A stretch of DNA of 64,000 nucleotides from Natrinema amylolyticus_A (GCF_042678045.1 NZ_JBHUDI010000003.1:310001-374000), one strand, 5' to 3'. Numbered from the stretch's first letter, positions 51,840 to 60,383 are shown. Translations and numbers: made by a program. Notes: generated from the sequence alone by a model not told the origin.

Positions 51840-51925
51840 TGATACGGACTGCTGTCAGTCAGTTCCGACGCGACCGCGAGCCGTCCTGTGATCGCGCCGG
51901 GAATCAGTGACAGCAGACCGTCTGA
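51840..51925. repeat. Palindromic intergenic repeat, copy B
   Basis: Begins TGATACGGACTGCTGTCAGT and ends CAGTGACAGCAGACCGTCTGA. The outer arms CTGCTGTCA/TGACAGCAG pair perfectly; the inner arms CCGACGCGACC/GATCGCGCCGG pair with two G-T type changes. It lies between the hydrolase-like gene and phoU. Confidence 0.78.
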
Positions 51926-51986
51926 GTCGTCGCTAGAATTGGTACCGCACGCAGCCTTTATCAGGAACGGACACCGTGAAAACGGT

Positions 51987-52658
51987 ATGGCCAGACAATC
52001 GTATCAGGACAAGCTCATGGAACTCCGTGAGGATGTCCTCTACATGAGCGAAGTCGTCATGGAACGGCTTCGCATGGGACTGGACGCCCTGGAACAGAAA
52101 GACGAGGACCTCGCCCGCGAAGTGATCGAAGGCGACGGCGAGATCAACCGGATGTACCTCGATCTCGAGCAGGACTGTATCGACCTGCTCGCGCTGCAGC
52201 AGCCGGTCGCGAGCGATCTGCGCTTTATTGCCGCCTCGTTCAAGATCATCACCGACCTGGAGCGAATCGGCGACCTCGCGACTAACCTCGGCGAGTACAC
52301 GTTCGACGCCGAGCGCGATCTGTTCCCCGACGTCGACGTTCAGGAAATGGGTGAGTTGACGCTCGACATGCTCGAGGACGCGATGGTCGCCTACGACACC
52401 GAGGACACCAACGCCTGCCGCGAACTGGCGACCCGTGACGACGAACTCGATCACTTCGCCGAACGAGCCAGCGAGATCGTCGTCCGTGATCTCATCGAGC
52501 GCGAACTCGAGTCGCCCGACGAGGTCGAACAGCTCCTCCAGGACGTCTCGCGGCTCCTGTTGACGATTCGTGACCTCGAGCGCGTCGGCGATCACACGGT
52601 CAACATCGCAGCACGGACGCTGTACATGGTCGAGAACGACGACGAACTCATCTACTGA
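51987..52658 (+). CDS. phoU: Phosphate regulator PhoU
   Basis: 223 residues from ATG 51987 (MARQSYQDKLMELREDVLYM). Two PhoU repeats, each with the metal-binding E-x2-D-type helix: ASDLRFIAASFKIITDLERIGDLATNLGEY and LLLTIRDLERVGDHTVNIAARTLYM. A TATA-like CTTTATCA (about 51955-51962) about 29 bases upstream gives it its own promoter, separate from the second pst operon. Its TGA stop forms the first three bases of palindromic repeat copy C. Confidence 0.93.
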   Translation: MARQSYQDKLMELREDVLYMSEVVMERLRMGLDALEQKDEDLAREVIEGDGEINRMYLDLEQDCIDLLALQQPVASDLRFIAASFKIITDLERIGDLATNLGEYTFDAERDLFPDVDVQEMGELTLDMLEDAMVAYDTEDTNACRELATRDDELDHFAERASEIVVRDLIERELESPDEVEQLLQDVSRLLLTIRDLERVGDHTVNIAARTLYMVENDDELIY

Positions 52659-52743
52659 GACGGATTACTGTCAGTCAGTGCCGGCGCACCCGCAGGACGG
52701 GTCGCGGGTGCGCCGGTAACTCGGGACAGCAGACCGTATGAGA
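52656..52743. repeat. Palindromic intergenic repeat, copy C
   Basis: Begins at the phoU stop (TGAGACGGATTACTGTCAGT). The centre has a perfect 13-bp stem CCGGCGCACCCGC/GCGGGTGCGCCGG (52681-52693 and 52704-52716 by my count), then GGGACAGCAGACCGTATGAGA. In this place it could serve as the phoU transcription end. Confidence 0.78.
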
Positions 52744-52891
52744 CGGCCGGACCTGCGTTCGACAGAACAATGGTTCCGTCTCGGCCTCGAGACGGTCGCT
52801 GTCGTCAGCCACGACGACTCGTGGCGTCTTAGCCTGCACTGCTGGGACAACCCACGTCGAGGGTCGATCGACAGTTAACTCGTCGAGGGGG

Positions 52892-53464
52892 TCAGTTACT
52901 TTCGTTCCCTGTCTCGTTGTCGGTTTCGTTACCGTCGGTTTCGTTGCCGCCATCGCCACCGCCACCGCCGCCACTGCCACCCATCTGAATCTCACCTTCC
53001 ATCTGCGGGTGGGGTTCGCAGTTATACGTGGCCATGTCGCTGCTTGCCGTGAAATCGAGGAACTGATCCTCGCCCGGATCCGAAACGGGATCGCCGGTGG
53101 TCAGGTCGTTGAGCACCTCTCCGTTCGAATCACGGATCTCCATGTTGTGGTTTGCACCGTCGCCTTCCGACCAGCCGATCGTGTAGTCTTCGCCTTCCTG
53201 GAGAATGAGCGTCGGGTTTTGTTCTCCCTCGATGTCAGACGGTGCGAGCCCTTCCCAGTGGGTCGTCTGGCCGCTGAAATCGATCTCCGTTCCGGGTTCG
53301 ATTTCGAAGCCATCGCCGTCACCGCCGCCACCGTTGCCATTGCCGTTTCCGTTTCCGTTTCCGTTGCCACCGCCACCACAGCCTGCGACAACCGCTGTCG
53401 ATGCAGCCACACCAGTCAACTGAAGCATCCGTCGTCGGGATAACCGATCGTCTCGTGCCATCAT
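52892..53464 (-). CDS. Halocyanin-like blue copper lipoprotein
   Basis: 190 residues; two adjacent ATG codons at 53464 and 53461 could start it. Tat lipoprotein signal SRRRMLQLTGVAASTAVVAGC. A glycine-asparagine repeat linker (about 33-50) follows, then a cupredoxin domain: HNMEIRDSNGEVL supplies one His, and NCEPHPQMEGEI supplies Cys, His and Met of a type I copper site. The tail is Gly and Asn/Glu/Thr rich with NETDGNETDNET sequons. It likely carries electrons at the outer face. Related proteins serve as halocyanins in haloarchaeal respiratory chains. Confidence 0.88.
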   Translation of the reverse strand: MMARDDRLSRRRMLQLTGVAASTAVVAGCGGGGNGNGNGNGNGNGGGGDGDGFEIEPGTEIDFSGQTTHWEGLAPSDIEGEQNPTLILQEGEDYTIGWSEGDGANHNMEIRDSNGEVLNDLTTGDPVSDPGEDQFLDFTASSDMATYNCEPHPQMEGEIQMGGSGGGGGGDGGNETDGNETDNETGNESN

Positions 53465-53581
53465 CCTGACTTTGTGCTCAACCGGAATAATCGAATACCC
53501 GTCTCCTGCGTGGGAGTCAAGTACGGGAAGGTGCAAAACGGTGAGATCCCCCGTTTTTCGGCCCGAGAGCGCCGCCCTACA

Positions 53582-53998
53582 TCACTGCGTCGGTCGCGGG
53601 CGGGCACGTCGATCCGGGACGCCGGTCAACAGCTGTGCCGTGTCGACGACATTTCGGGTGTCGAGCAACAGTTCTGCCGCCTCACGAACCGTAAACTCGG
53701 CCTCGAGGGCGACACCGTGACAGCGCGTGTAACACTCGAGCCAGCGGTTCATCGCGGTCTCGAGGGCGGCGAGTTCGGCCGCCGAGAACGGCACCAATCG
53801 CCCGCCGGTTCGGGCCTCGACGTAGAGCCAGATGGCCTGGCCCGCGCCTGCCCGGAGGTAGGCGGTGGCGTCGTTGGGACTCGTCGGGCCCTCCGGGCCC
53901 GGATCGCCGTCCGGTTGCGTCTCGGCCTTATCGAACGCTGCCCGCTCGCGTTCGGCACGGCGTGCGAGCGCGGCGATTCGAGGCCCGTACCGACTCAT
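53582..53998 (-). CDS. Haloarchaeal protein of unknown function
   Basis: 138 residues, starting one base past the stop of fixCX (TAA-G-ATG), so it is the fourth gene of the fix operon. Mostly helical: RYGPRIAALARRAERERAAF, ATAYLRAGAGQAIWLYVEARTGGRLVPFS, MNRWLECYTRCHGV, FTVREAAELLLDT. It has two cysteines and no membrane segment. I know no function; operon position suggests a link to the electron-transfer flavoprotein system. Confidence 0.65.
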   Translation of the reverse strand: MSRYGPRIAALARRAERERAAFDKAETQPDGDPGPEGPTSPNDATAYLRAGAGQAIWLYVEARTGGRLVPFSAAELAALETAMNRWLECYTRCHGVALEAEFTVREAAELLLDTRNVVDTAQLLTGVPDRRARPRPTQ

Positions 53999-53999
53999 C

Positions 54000-55682
54000 T
54001 TATCCCTCGCGGAACTCGACGCCCTTGCCGCCGCGGGGGTGTTCCCACGCCGTGTCGGCGACGATCGCACAGGTCCCACACTCGACGCAGGGCTGGGTGT
54101 CGAGGCTGACCACCGTCTCCGCGGTGCCGTTGGTCTTGACCGTCTCCGACCGGTAACAGCCACCGCCGAAATCCTCGGCGCTGACCGGGCAGGCGGTGAC
54201 GGCTGCACCGCTCGCCTCGTAAGACTCGTCGAGCAGTTCGATGTGTGGGTTGCCGACGTCGGTATCGTACGTGAGGTCGCCGATACGTTCCTCAAGGCTC
54301 GGTGGCTCGACGTCGCTGTCCCAGTAGATCGTCTTGCCGTGTTCCTCGGCGATCAGCGTCGGCAGGGAGACGTAGCCGGTCTTCGTGTCGGGCAGCATCG
54401 ACACCAAAAACGGCGAGTTGTACGCCCGCTCGAGCAGCCGGTCGGCGATCGGATTGCCGACTGCCAGTGAGCCGATCGGCGAGTCCAGCACCCGCTCGAC
54501 CGCGTTCGTCACGGCGTCGCGTTCGCTGACGCTCCGACTGAGTTCGTACCGCCGCGGCCGGAGTTTGTCCATCGTCCCGGAGTCCTCGAGCAGCTTCGTA
54601 TAGCGCCGGCCGGCGGCTTCCGGATCGCGGTTGCCACGGGTGACGGCGAAGGCGTCGGCCGCGAGCGCGCCCGCGGTGACGGCGTGGTTCATCCCCTTGA
54701 TGATCGGCCCCTGGGCCTGCATCTGGCCGGCAGCGTCGCCGACGAGGACGAGCCGGTCGCGGTACGGTTCTCGGTGGGCGACCTTCTTCGAGTCGGGGAC
54801 GAGTTTCGCCGCGTACTCGCGCTCGTGGTACTCGTTTTTGAACCAGCCCGCCAGTATCGGGTGGGTCAGCAGGGCATCGAGCAGTTCGTGGGGCTCGGCC
54901 TCCTGCTCGACGAGACTATCGAGGTGGAAGACGGTCCCGATCGACAGCGAGTCCTCGTTCGTGTAGAGGAAGCCACCACCGCGGACGTCGCTGAAGAGGT
55001 CGCCCGAGAACAGGTGGGCGGCCCCCTCGTCGGGCCCGATGTCGAACCGGTCGTCGATCGCGTCGGGGTCCATGTCGACGATGGCCTTGACGCCCTGGAA
55101 CCACTCGTCGGGCTCCTCCCAGTCCATCAGTCCCGCCTCGCGGGCGAGCTCGGAGTTGACGCCGTCGGCCGCGACGATCAGGTCCGCCTTGATCGGGTCG
55201 AGTTCGTCGCAGGTGATGCCGACGATCTCCCCGTCTTCACGCAGGAGGCCGTCGACTCGGACGTTCGTCAGGACGCCGCCGCCGGTCTCGCTGGTCTTCT
55301 CGTGGATGCGTTGCTCGAGCCAGGTGTCCATCTCCCGACGCAACACGGAATCACACCAGTCGGTGTCGTGCTCGTGGAGGTCGGTCAGGTCGTAGGTTTT
55401 GACCGTGTTGCCGGCGACGTTGTGGATGTAGTAGTCCGTGACCGGTCGCTCGGACGCACGCTCGCGGAAGCCGTCGAAGAGGTCGTCGATCGTGTAGGGG
55501 GCCGAGTCTTCGGCGTAGATCAGCCCGCCGGAGACGTTCTTCGCACCCGCTTCCGTTCCGCGTTCGAGGACGAGCGTCTCGATATCGTGGTCTGCCAGCC
55601 GCGAAGCCGCCGCAGCGCCACCTGGACCACAGCCCACGACGACGGCCTCGTAGTGTTCGTAGACGTCCGTTCCGGCCGCCAT
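54000..55682 (-). CDS. fixC: Electron-transfer flavoprotein:quinone oxidoreductase FixC fused to ferredoxin FixX
   Basis: 560 residues from ATG 55682 (TGATG overlap with fixB). FAD motif VVVGCGPGGAAAASRLADHDIETLVLERG near residues 14-41; RLVLVGDAAGQMQAQGPIIKGMNHAVTAG (about 310-340); the flavoprotein ends near 465. The C-terminal 90 residues form a FixX-type iron-sulfur domain with CPVSAEDFGGGC and CVECGTCAI. Separate fixC and fixX genes are usual in bacteria, so this is a fusion. It passes electrons from FixAB to quinone, with or without bifurcation. Confidence 0.92.
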   Translation of the reverse strand: MAAGTDVYEHYEAVVVGCGPGGAAAASRLADHDIETLVLERGTEAGAKNVSGGLIYAEDSAPYTIDDLFDGFRERASERPVTDYYIHNVAGNTVKTYDLTDLHEHDTDWCDSVLRREMDTWLEQRIHEKTSETGGGVLTNVRVDGLLREDGEIVGITCDELDPIKADLIVAADGVNSELAREAGLMDWEEPDEWFQGVKAIVDMDPDAIDDRFDIGPDEGAAHLFSGDLFSDVRGGGFLYTNEDSLSIGTVFHLDSLVEQEAEPHELLDALLTHPILAGWFKNEYHEREYAAKLVPDSKKVAHREPYRDRLVLVGDAAGQMQAQGPIIKGMNHAVTAGALAADAFAVTRGNRDPEAAGRRYTKLLEDSGTMDKLRPRRYELSRSVSERDAVTNAVERVLDSPIGSLAVGNPIADRLLERAYNSPFLVSMLPDTKTGYVSLPTLIAEEHGKTIYWDSDVEPPSLEERIGDLTYDTDVGNPHIELLDESYEASGAAVTACPVSAEDFGGGCYRSETVKTNGTAETVVSLDTQPCVECGTCAIVADTAWEHPRGGKGVEFREG

Positions 55683-57238
55683 CACTCGTCACCTCCGTCG
55701 GCGACGGCCTCGGGCTCGAGTCCCGGCTCACCCAATTCGACGGCCTCGGTCAGCCGCGGCAGGACCTCGAAGAGGTCGCCCTCGATGAAATAGTCACTGA
55801 AGTCCCGAATCCGGGCGTCGGGATCGGTGTTGATCGCGACGATCGTGTCGGATTCGTCCATGCCGACCTTGTGCTGGACCGCACCGGAGACACCCGCCGC
55901 GATGTAGACGTCGGGGGCGACGACTTGCCCGGTCTCGCCGATCTGACGTTCCTCCTTCGAGTACGCCTCGACGTGGCCCTCGAACTGATACGAGGAGGTG
56001 ACGATCCCACGTGTGATGCCGAGTTCGGCGTCCTCGAAGGCGTCGACCAGCTCGAGGCCGAGTTCCATCCCCGCCGTCGGGTCGTCGGCGATCCCGCGGC
56101 CCAGACAGACGATCACGTCGTGACCAGTGAGATCGATCCCGGCCTCGAGGCGGTCGTAGTCCGTGATGTCGACGCGGAACCAGTCCTCGTCCAGTTCCAT
56201 ATCGTGTTCGATGACCAGTCCCTCGCGGTCGGGGTCGCGCTCGATGGGTTCGAAGCTGCCCGGGATGATCGAACACCCCTTCGGATGAAAATCCCGATCC
56301 GGATTGTCCAGACAGAGGATCGTCGAGTACTCGAAGCCCGAGAAGTCCGGCCGTTTCATATGCAAGACCTTCTCGAAGGTCTTTTTGACGCCGGGCTCGC
56401 CGGTTTTGACCGGATTCGACACCTCCTCCTCCTCGATGAACAGGTCCGAACAGTCCGAGGCCAGCCCGGAATCGAGTTCGGCCTGAACCTTCGCCGAGAG
56501 GTCCCGACCGTTGTTCGTCGCTGGGAACAGGATGTATCGTGGCTCGTCGTAGTCACGCCAGTCGGTACTCTCGACCGTGCCCTTGCCACGGGCCATGTGG
56601 GCCGCGATCTCGGTGTAGGGTTTGTGCAGGAATCGCTCGAGGCGCTCGTCGTCGTGATAGACCGCCACGTCGGCACCATAGGCGATACACTCCTCGGCCA
56701 GTCCCTCGCAATCGTTGCCCATCAGGAAGGCGACCACGTCCTCCTCGTCGCCGTAGTCGTCGGCGAAGCCGTCCATGAGTTCGCGGGCCTTGCCGAGCAT
56801 CTCCTTCGAGACGTCGAGCAACTCGCCACCCTGGGTCTCACAGAAGACCCACATGTCCGCGTACTCGCCGTCAGCGAGCGCCCGGACGTGTTTCTTGTCG
56901 CGGGTCGGGTGAGAGAGGTCGTCGTCTGCTTCCGGTTCGGCGTCTTCTGTGTCCGACTCGTCGGTCTCCTCCTCGTCAGCGGCTTCGTCCGCCGCTTCGT
57001 CGCCGACATCCTCCGTCGTCTCCTCGTACTCTCCTTCCGTCTCCGTGTCCTCCTCGACGCCCTCGTGATCGACGCCGAGTTCTGTGAGCCGGTCCTGGAT
57101 CGCCTCGCGAGCCGTCGTTCGATCCTGGCCCGTCCGTTCGGCCTCTAAGATCGCCTGGAGATCGTCGACGTCGTCGATCGTCTCGAGTTCGTCGGTCAGT
57201 TCGTCAACGGTGTGGTCGTCCGGATCGATGGCTGTCAT
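55682..57238 (-). CDS. fixB: Electron transfer flavoprotein alpha subunit FixB with acidic N-terminal extension
   Basis: 518 residues from ATG 57238 (MTAIDPDDHTVDEL); bacterial FixB has about 310-360. The first about 110 residues are a helical and then very acidic stretch (EEDTETEGEYEETTEDV and more). The ETF alpha core follows: KHVRALADGEYADMWVFCETQGG, and the FAD-binding C-terminus GIVTSSYQFEGHVEAYSKEERQIGETGQVVAPDVYIAAGVSGAVQHKVGM. A central insert with LHMKRPDFSGFEYSTILCLDNP is haloarchaeal. It partners FixA. Confidence 0.92.
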   Translation of the reverse strand: MTAIDPDDHTVDELTDELETIDDVDDLQAILEAERTGQDRTTAREAIQDRLTELGVDHEGVEEDTETEGEYEETTEDVGDEAADEAADEEETDESDTEDAEPEADDDLSHPTRDKKHVRALADGEYADMWVFCETQGGELLDVSKEMLGKARELMDGFADDYGDEEDVVAFLMGNDCEGLAEECIAYGADVAVYHDDERLERFLHKPYTEIAAHMARGKGTVESTDWRDYDEPRYILFPATNNGRDLSAKVQAELDSGLASDCSDLFIEEEEVSNPVKTGEPGVKKTFEKVLHMKRPDFSGFEYSTILCLDNPDRDFHPKGCSIIPGSFEPIERDPDREGLVIEHDMELDEDWFRVDITDYDRLEAGIDLTGHDVIVCLGRGIADDPTAGMELGLELVDAFEDAELGITRGIVTSSYQFEGHVEAYSKEERQIGETGQVVAPDVYIAAGVSGAVQHKVGMDESDTIVAINTDPDARIRDFSDYFIEGDLFEVLPRLTEAVELGEPGLEPEAVADGGDE

Positions 57239-57239
57239 G

Positions 57240-58106
57240 TCAATCACCTGCCTCCGCAGCGTAGGGCTGCATTTCTTCGAGCACGTCGCTCATGTCGTCC
57301 TCGTCGGGGTCGATCATCGTAGCCTCCCGATCGGACGGCGCTTTGGGGATCGGGTCGACCGACGAGACGATCGTGGGCGAGCCGTCGAGCCCGATGTAGT
57401 CGGGATCGAGGTTGAGGTCGGTATGATCCCACGTCGTCAGATAGTCGTCGTGGTTCGTGGCTCGCCGTTCCGTCTCGGCTCGCAACTCCTTGTGTGTCAG
57501 TCGATGTGAGGCCTTCCGGTAGGTCGGCTCGAACTCGGGATCGGTGACGACGAAACAGGGCAACGGGGCTTCCACGGTTTCGACCTCGTCGATATCGCCC
57601 TCGACGAGCCGTTTCGCACGCAGCGTCCGCTCGTCGGGATCGATATCGAGTGCGATGACGTGGGTGACGATCGGCCAATCCATCGCCCAGCAGGTCTGTG
57701 GGCCGGTCTGGCCGGTCTCCCCGTCTGCCGTCTTGAACCCGGCAAAGACCAGATCGATATCCGCGATTTCGTCCTGGTATTTTTCGAGGCCGGCGCTCAA
57801 CGTGATCGCCGTCGCCCACGTATCGGAGGCGGCCAGCTCCCGGTCGGAGAGGAGATAGCTATCGTCGGTGTAGACCGTCTCCATCGCCCCTTGCAAGACG
57901 TCGGCGTACCCTGGTGGCCCCATACTCATGCCGGTGACGTGGCCGCCGTGGCGTACCTTCGTCTGCAGTGCGGCCTGCAACGCGAACTCGTCGTTCGGGT
58001 TCATCACGGTCGGCGTCTTTCCCCGTTCTAGGTGACCGTCCTCGTCGAACGAGACGGCCCCTTCCGAGAAGTCCGGGACGCCTTTCGTCAACACGATCGA
58101 TCTCAT
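57240..58106 (-). CDS. fixA: Electron transfer flavoprotein beta subunit FixA
   Basis: 288 residues from ATG 58106, preceded by a strong GGAGG ribosome site. IVLTKGVPDFSEGAVSFDEDG...RGKTPTVMNPNDEFALQAAL at the N-terminus; GHVTGMSMGPPGYADVLQGAMETVYTDDSYLLSDRELAASDTWATAITLS, DLVFAGFKTADGETGQTGP and HVIALDIDPDER are ETF beta motifs. First gene of the fixA-fixB-fixCX operon, which in haloarchaea feeds electrons to the quinone pool. Confidence 0.94.
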   Translation of the reverse strand: MRSIVLTKGVPDFSEGAVSFDEDGHLERGKTPTVMNPNDEFALQAALQTKVRHGGHVTGMSMGPPGYADVLQGAMETVYTDDSYLLSDRELAASDTWATAITLSAGLEKYQDEIADIDLVFAGFKTADGETGQTGPQTCWAMDWPIVTHVIALDIDPDERTLRAKRLVEGDIDEVETVEAPLPCFVVTDPEFEPTYRKASHRLTHKELRAETERRATNHDDYLTTWDHTDLNLDPDYIGLDGSPTIVSSVDPIPKAPSDREATMIDPDEDDMSDVLEEMQPYAAEAGD

Positions 58107-58150
58107 CGATCCCTCCGTGAATGTATGTTGAACTTTCGCATGCCTGTCCG

Positions 58151-58183
58151 CCCCTATCATAGTATCGGTATTAAGAATAGGGG
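58151..58183 (-). promoter_or_regulatory. fixA promoter with flanking inverted repeat
   Basis: On the minus strand TTCTTAATA is the likely TATA box, with a leader of about 40 bases including GGAGG. It is enclosed by CCCCTAT (58151-58157) and ATAGGGG (58177-58183), an inverted repeat that could be an operator. Confidence 0.45.
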
Positions 58184-58321
58184 TGGCAATCGCTGATCGG
58201 AAATGGCCACGCAGCGGGTTTCTCTCGACAAATGAGCGGGAAATCGTGTCAGCAGAGACCGACGCGGCTCGTGGACGATCTGGATATGACCCGTGTTAGC
58301 TGGCCGGCTGAACGGTTGGTG

Positions 58322-59185
58322 TTACTCCTGTTCGCGTTCGGTCGTCCCCATCGTGATCTCGCCGTCGGCACGGATCGTGCCGTCGATCTCGGCGTCGGGG
58401 CCGAGCTCGAGATCGGCACAGGAGACGTCACCGAGGACGCGCGCGTCGGCACCGACCTCGACGTCGCCGTTACGGGTGGTAACGTCGCCATGAATTCGCG
58501 TGCCGTCGCCGACGGTGATGTCGCCGCGTGCCCGGAGACTCCCGAAGATATTGCAGGTCGTTCCGACGTCGATCGTCTCCGCGCGGACGTTGCCGTGGAG
58601 TCGGCAGTCGTCGCCGATCGTCGCGGGCGTCGAGACGCGCCAGGCGTCGTCGCCGACGGTCGCGTTCTGTGGGATTACCAGCGGTTCAGCGTCAGCGTCG
58701 TCCGCGTCGTCCTCGAGGAGTTCGGAGACGAGCTGTTGGGCGGTGTCGTCTTCGCCGATCAACAGGAGGTGTTTGAGGTAGACGAACAGGAAGACGATCG
58801 TCGGCATCGGATTGCGGATGACGATCCAGCCGTTTGCCTCGAATCCCTCCTCGATCTCGACGTCGTCGCCGATGTCGAGATCGCCCGCGACTTTCAGCCT
58901 GCCGCCGACGTGGACGCGTTCGCCGATGTAAGCGTCCTGGCCGACCAGGACGTTTTCGGCGACGTCACACCACATGTCGAGTCGGCAGTCGCCGTCGGCC
59001 TCGATCGCGCCGCCGAACTCGGTCCCTTCGCCGGCCAGGACGTTCCGGCCGCGGACTCCGAACTCGACGGTCGAGCGCCCACCGACGAGGACGTCCCCGT
59101 CGGTAACGACGTCGCGCTCTTGCGTTTCCGTTCCGTCCGGAACGACGAGTTCGTCGAGCGGATCCCTGCTGAAGGCCACATTCAC
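58322..59185 (-). CDS. Polymer-forming cytoskeletal (bactofilin/halofilin-like) protein
   Basis: 287 residues from GTG 59185, chosen because a minus-strand TATA-like TTTATTA (59206-59213) sits about 25 bases upstream; a GTG at 59203 is an alternative. Two beta-helical blocks with repeating V-x-G and G-D turns flank a short hydrophobic helix region, PMPTIVFLFVYLKHLLLIGEDD (about 127-148). The first block reads GDVLVGGRSTVEFGVRGRNVLAGEG, the second GNVRAETIDVGTTCNIFGSLRARGDITVGDGTRIHGDV. Such solenoids polymerise without nucleotide; haloarchaeal halofilins affect cell shape. Confidence 0.78.
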   Translation of the reverse strand: MNVAFSRDPLDELVVPDGTETQERDVVTDGDVLVGGRSTVEFGVRGRNVLAGEGTEFGGAIEADGDCRLDMWCDVAENVLVGQDAYIGERVHVGGRLKVAGDLDIGDDVEIEEGFEANGWIVIRNPMPTIVFLFVYLKHLLLIGEDDTAQQLVSELLEDDADDADAEPLVIPQNATVGDDAWRVSTPATIGDDCRLHGNVRAETIDVGTTCNIFGSLRARGDITVGDGTRIHGDVTTRNGDVEVGADARVLGDVSCADLELGPDAEIDGTIRADGEITMGTTEREQE

Positions 59186-59205
59186 GTCACAAGGACATAT
59201 CACCT

Positions 59206-59213
59206 AATAAATC
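59206..59213 (-). promoter_or_regulatory. TATA box of the halofilin-like gene
   Basis: Reads TTTATTAG on the minus strand; its centre is about 25 bases before the GTG at 59185, favouring a leaderless message starting there. Confidence 0.45.
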
Positions 59214-59317
59214 TCGCGCGTCGTCGGCCGTCCGTCTGACGTGTGTCTGCCAGTCCGGTGAGTCGGCCAGCGCGGACAGTCGCCCCGTTTTTACACTCCC
59301 ATCGCATACGGCCAGTC

Positions 59318-59515
59318 ATGACTACGCTCGCGTTCGACGACGACGGCGTCGACGTTGTCTACGAAGGAACCGAGTTCCGCCTCGAGCGGGACTTAGTCGA
59401 GGAAGCCACCGAGAAAGCCTACTACGACGTGACCGACCACGAAGTGTTGAAGATCGTCGCCGAACAGCCGAACCTGCAGGGCGAGCCCCGGCGCATCGGC
59501 GATATTCTGGACTGA
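59318..59515 (+). CDS. Small conserved haloarchaeal protein (DUF5800-like)
   Basis: 65 residues from ATG 59318: MTTLAFDDDGVDVVYEGTEF, then a helix RLERDLVEEATEKAYYDVTDHEVLKIVAEQ and a short tail. No cysteines or membrane segment. I associate this sequence with a haloarchaea-specific family of unknown function. TTTTTACA upstream (59287-59294) is a possible TATA element about 27 bases before the start, so the message is probably leaderless. Confidence 0.72.
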   Translation: MTTLAFDDDGVDVVYEGTEFRLERDLVEEATEKAYYDVTDHEVLKIVAEQPNLQGEPRRIGDILD

Positions 59516-59537
59516 CCGGGCCCGCCGTTTGCGGTCG

Positions 59538-60101
59538 TTAATAGACGACGTGGAGGATCACGAACACCACGATCCCGAGTCCAAACGAGATCAGCCACAG
59601 CGTCGCTGCGATCCGGCCCACGCGGGCGTGGCTCGTCCGCGGGAGTTCCGAAGCCGGCCGGGAGAACGCGAGCATGAGGACGTAGTAGAGCAACGGAATA
59701 CAGACGATCGCCAGCAGGATGTGGATCGCCAGCAACGGCAGATAGACGAACTGGTAGACGGTCTCGGGTCCGGGGAACGGCTCTGGACCACCGGTGACGG
59801 TCAGTCGGTACAGGTAGAGGACGAGAAAGCCCACGAACAGGCCGAACGACGCCATCATCGCGACCCGGTGGCGGTCGACGTTCCCGCGTCGGATCGCCCG
59901 CCAGCCCACCGTAATCGTCCCGATCGCGGCCGCGCTGAGCACGGCGTTGACGAGCGGAATAGTCTCGATAACCCACTCCGGAGCAGCGGGAACGCTCGAG
60001 GACGGGATCCGACCGCCTGCGGCCGCGAAGACGACCGCCAGCGATACCACGCTCAACACACCGGTGAGAAGCCGCACGCGCTCTCTGGGGACGTATTCCA
60101 T
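59538..60101 (-). CDS. DUF420 family membrane protein
   Basis: 187 residues with five transmembrane helices. LVNAVLSAAAIGTITVGWRAIRRGNVDRHRVAMMASFGLFVGFLVLYLYRL is the family core, with LLAIHILLAIVCIPLLYYVLMLAFSRP later. DUF420 proteins are related to CtaM, an assembly factor for cytochrome oxidase, and carry conserved histidines (His88, HILLA, RTSHARVGRIA). A role in terminal oxidase assembly is likely but inferred. Confidence 0.85.
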   Translation of the reverse strand: MEYVPRERVRLLTGVLSVVSLAVVFAAAGGRIPSSSVPAAPEWVIETIPLVNAVLSAAAIGTITVGWRAIRRGNVDRHRVAMMASFGLFVGFLVLYLYRLTVTGGPEPFPGPETVYQFVYLPLLAIHILLAIVCIPLLYYVLMLAFSRPASELPRTSHARVGRIAATLWLISFGLGIVVFVILHVVY

Positions 60102-60298
60102 GTGTGACCGTTCGAGCGCAGCGGGAAAGTGGTTACTCTCTGGGTTGCTGTCGCCATCTCGCGTTGCACGGGTTAGTGCACTCCGTTAGAGATGGCTGGC
60201 ACTCGTCAGGAGTAGTGTCGGAAAGGATTATGCGTGGGTGATGTCCACGAAGGGAAATCACCTGCATCGATGATGGTGGATGTTTTCCACCTATGCGA

Positions 60299-60383
<85 letters not shown>

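Noticed and set aside
55871..57148. A long plus-strand open frame of 425 codons opposite fixB
   Set aside because: It is a shadow of the GC-rich fixB gene: its translation has no recognisable domain, while the minus-strand protein carries clear ETF alpha motifs.
60235..60298. Possible C/D box RNA next to the leucine tRNA (GATGATGG, GGTGATGTCC)
   Set aside because: Boxes do not fit RUGAUGA and CUGA with correct spacing, and no guide match could be judged. A GGTGGA/TCCACC hairpin is present but means little alone.
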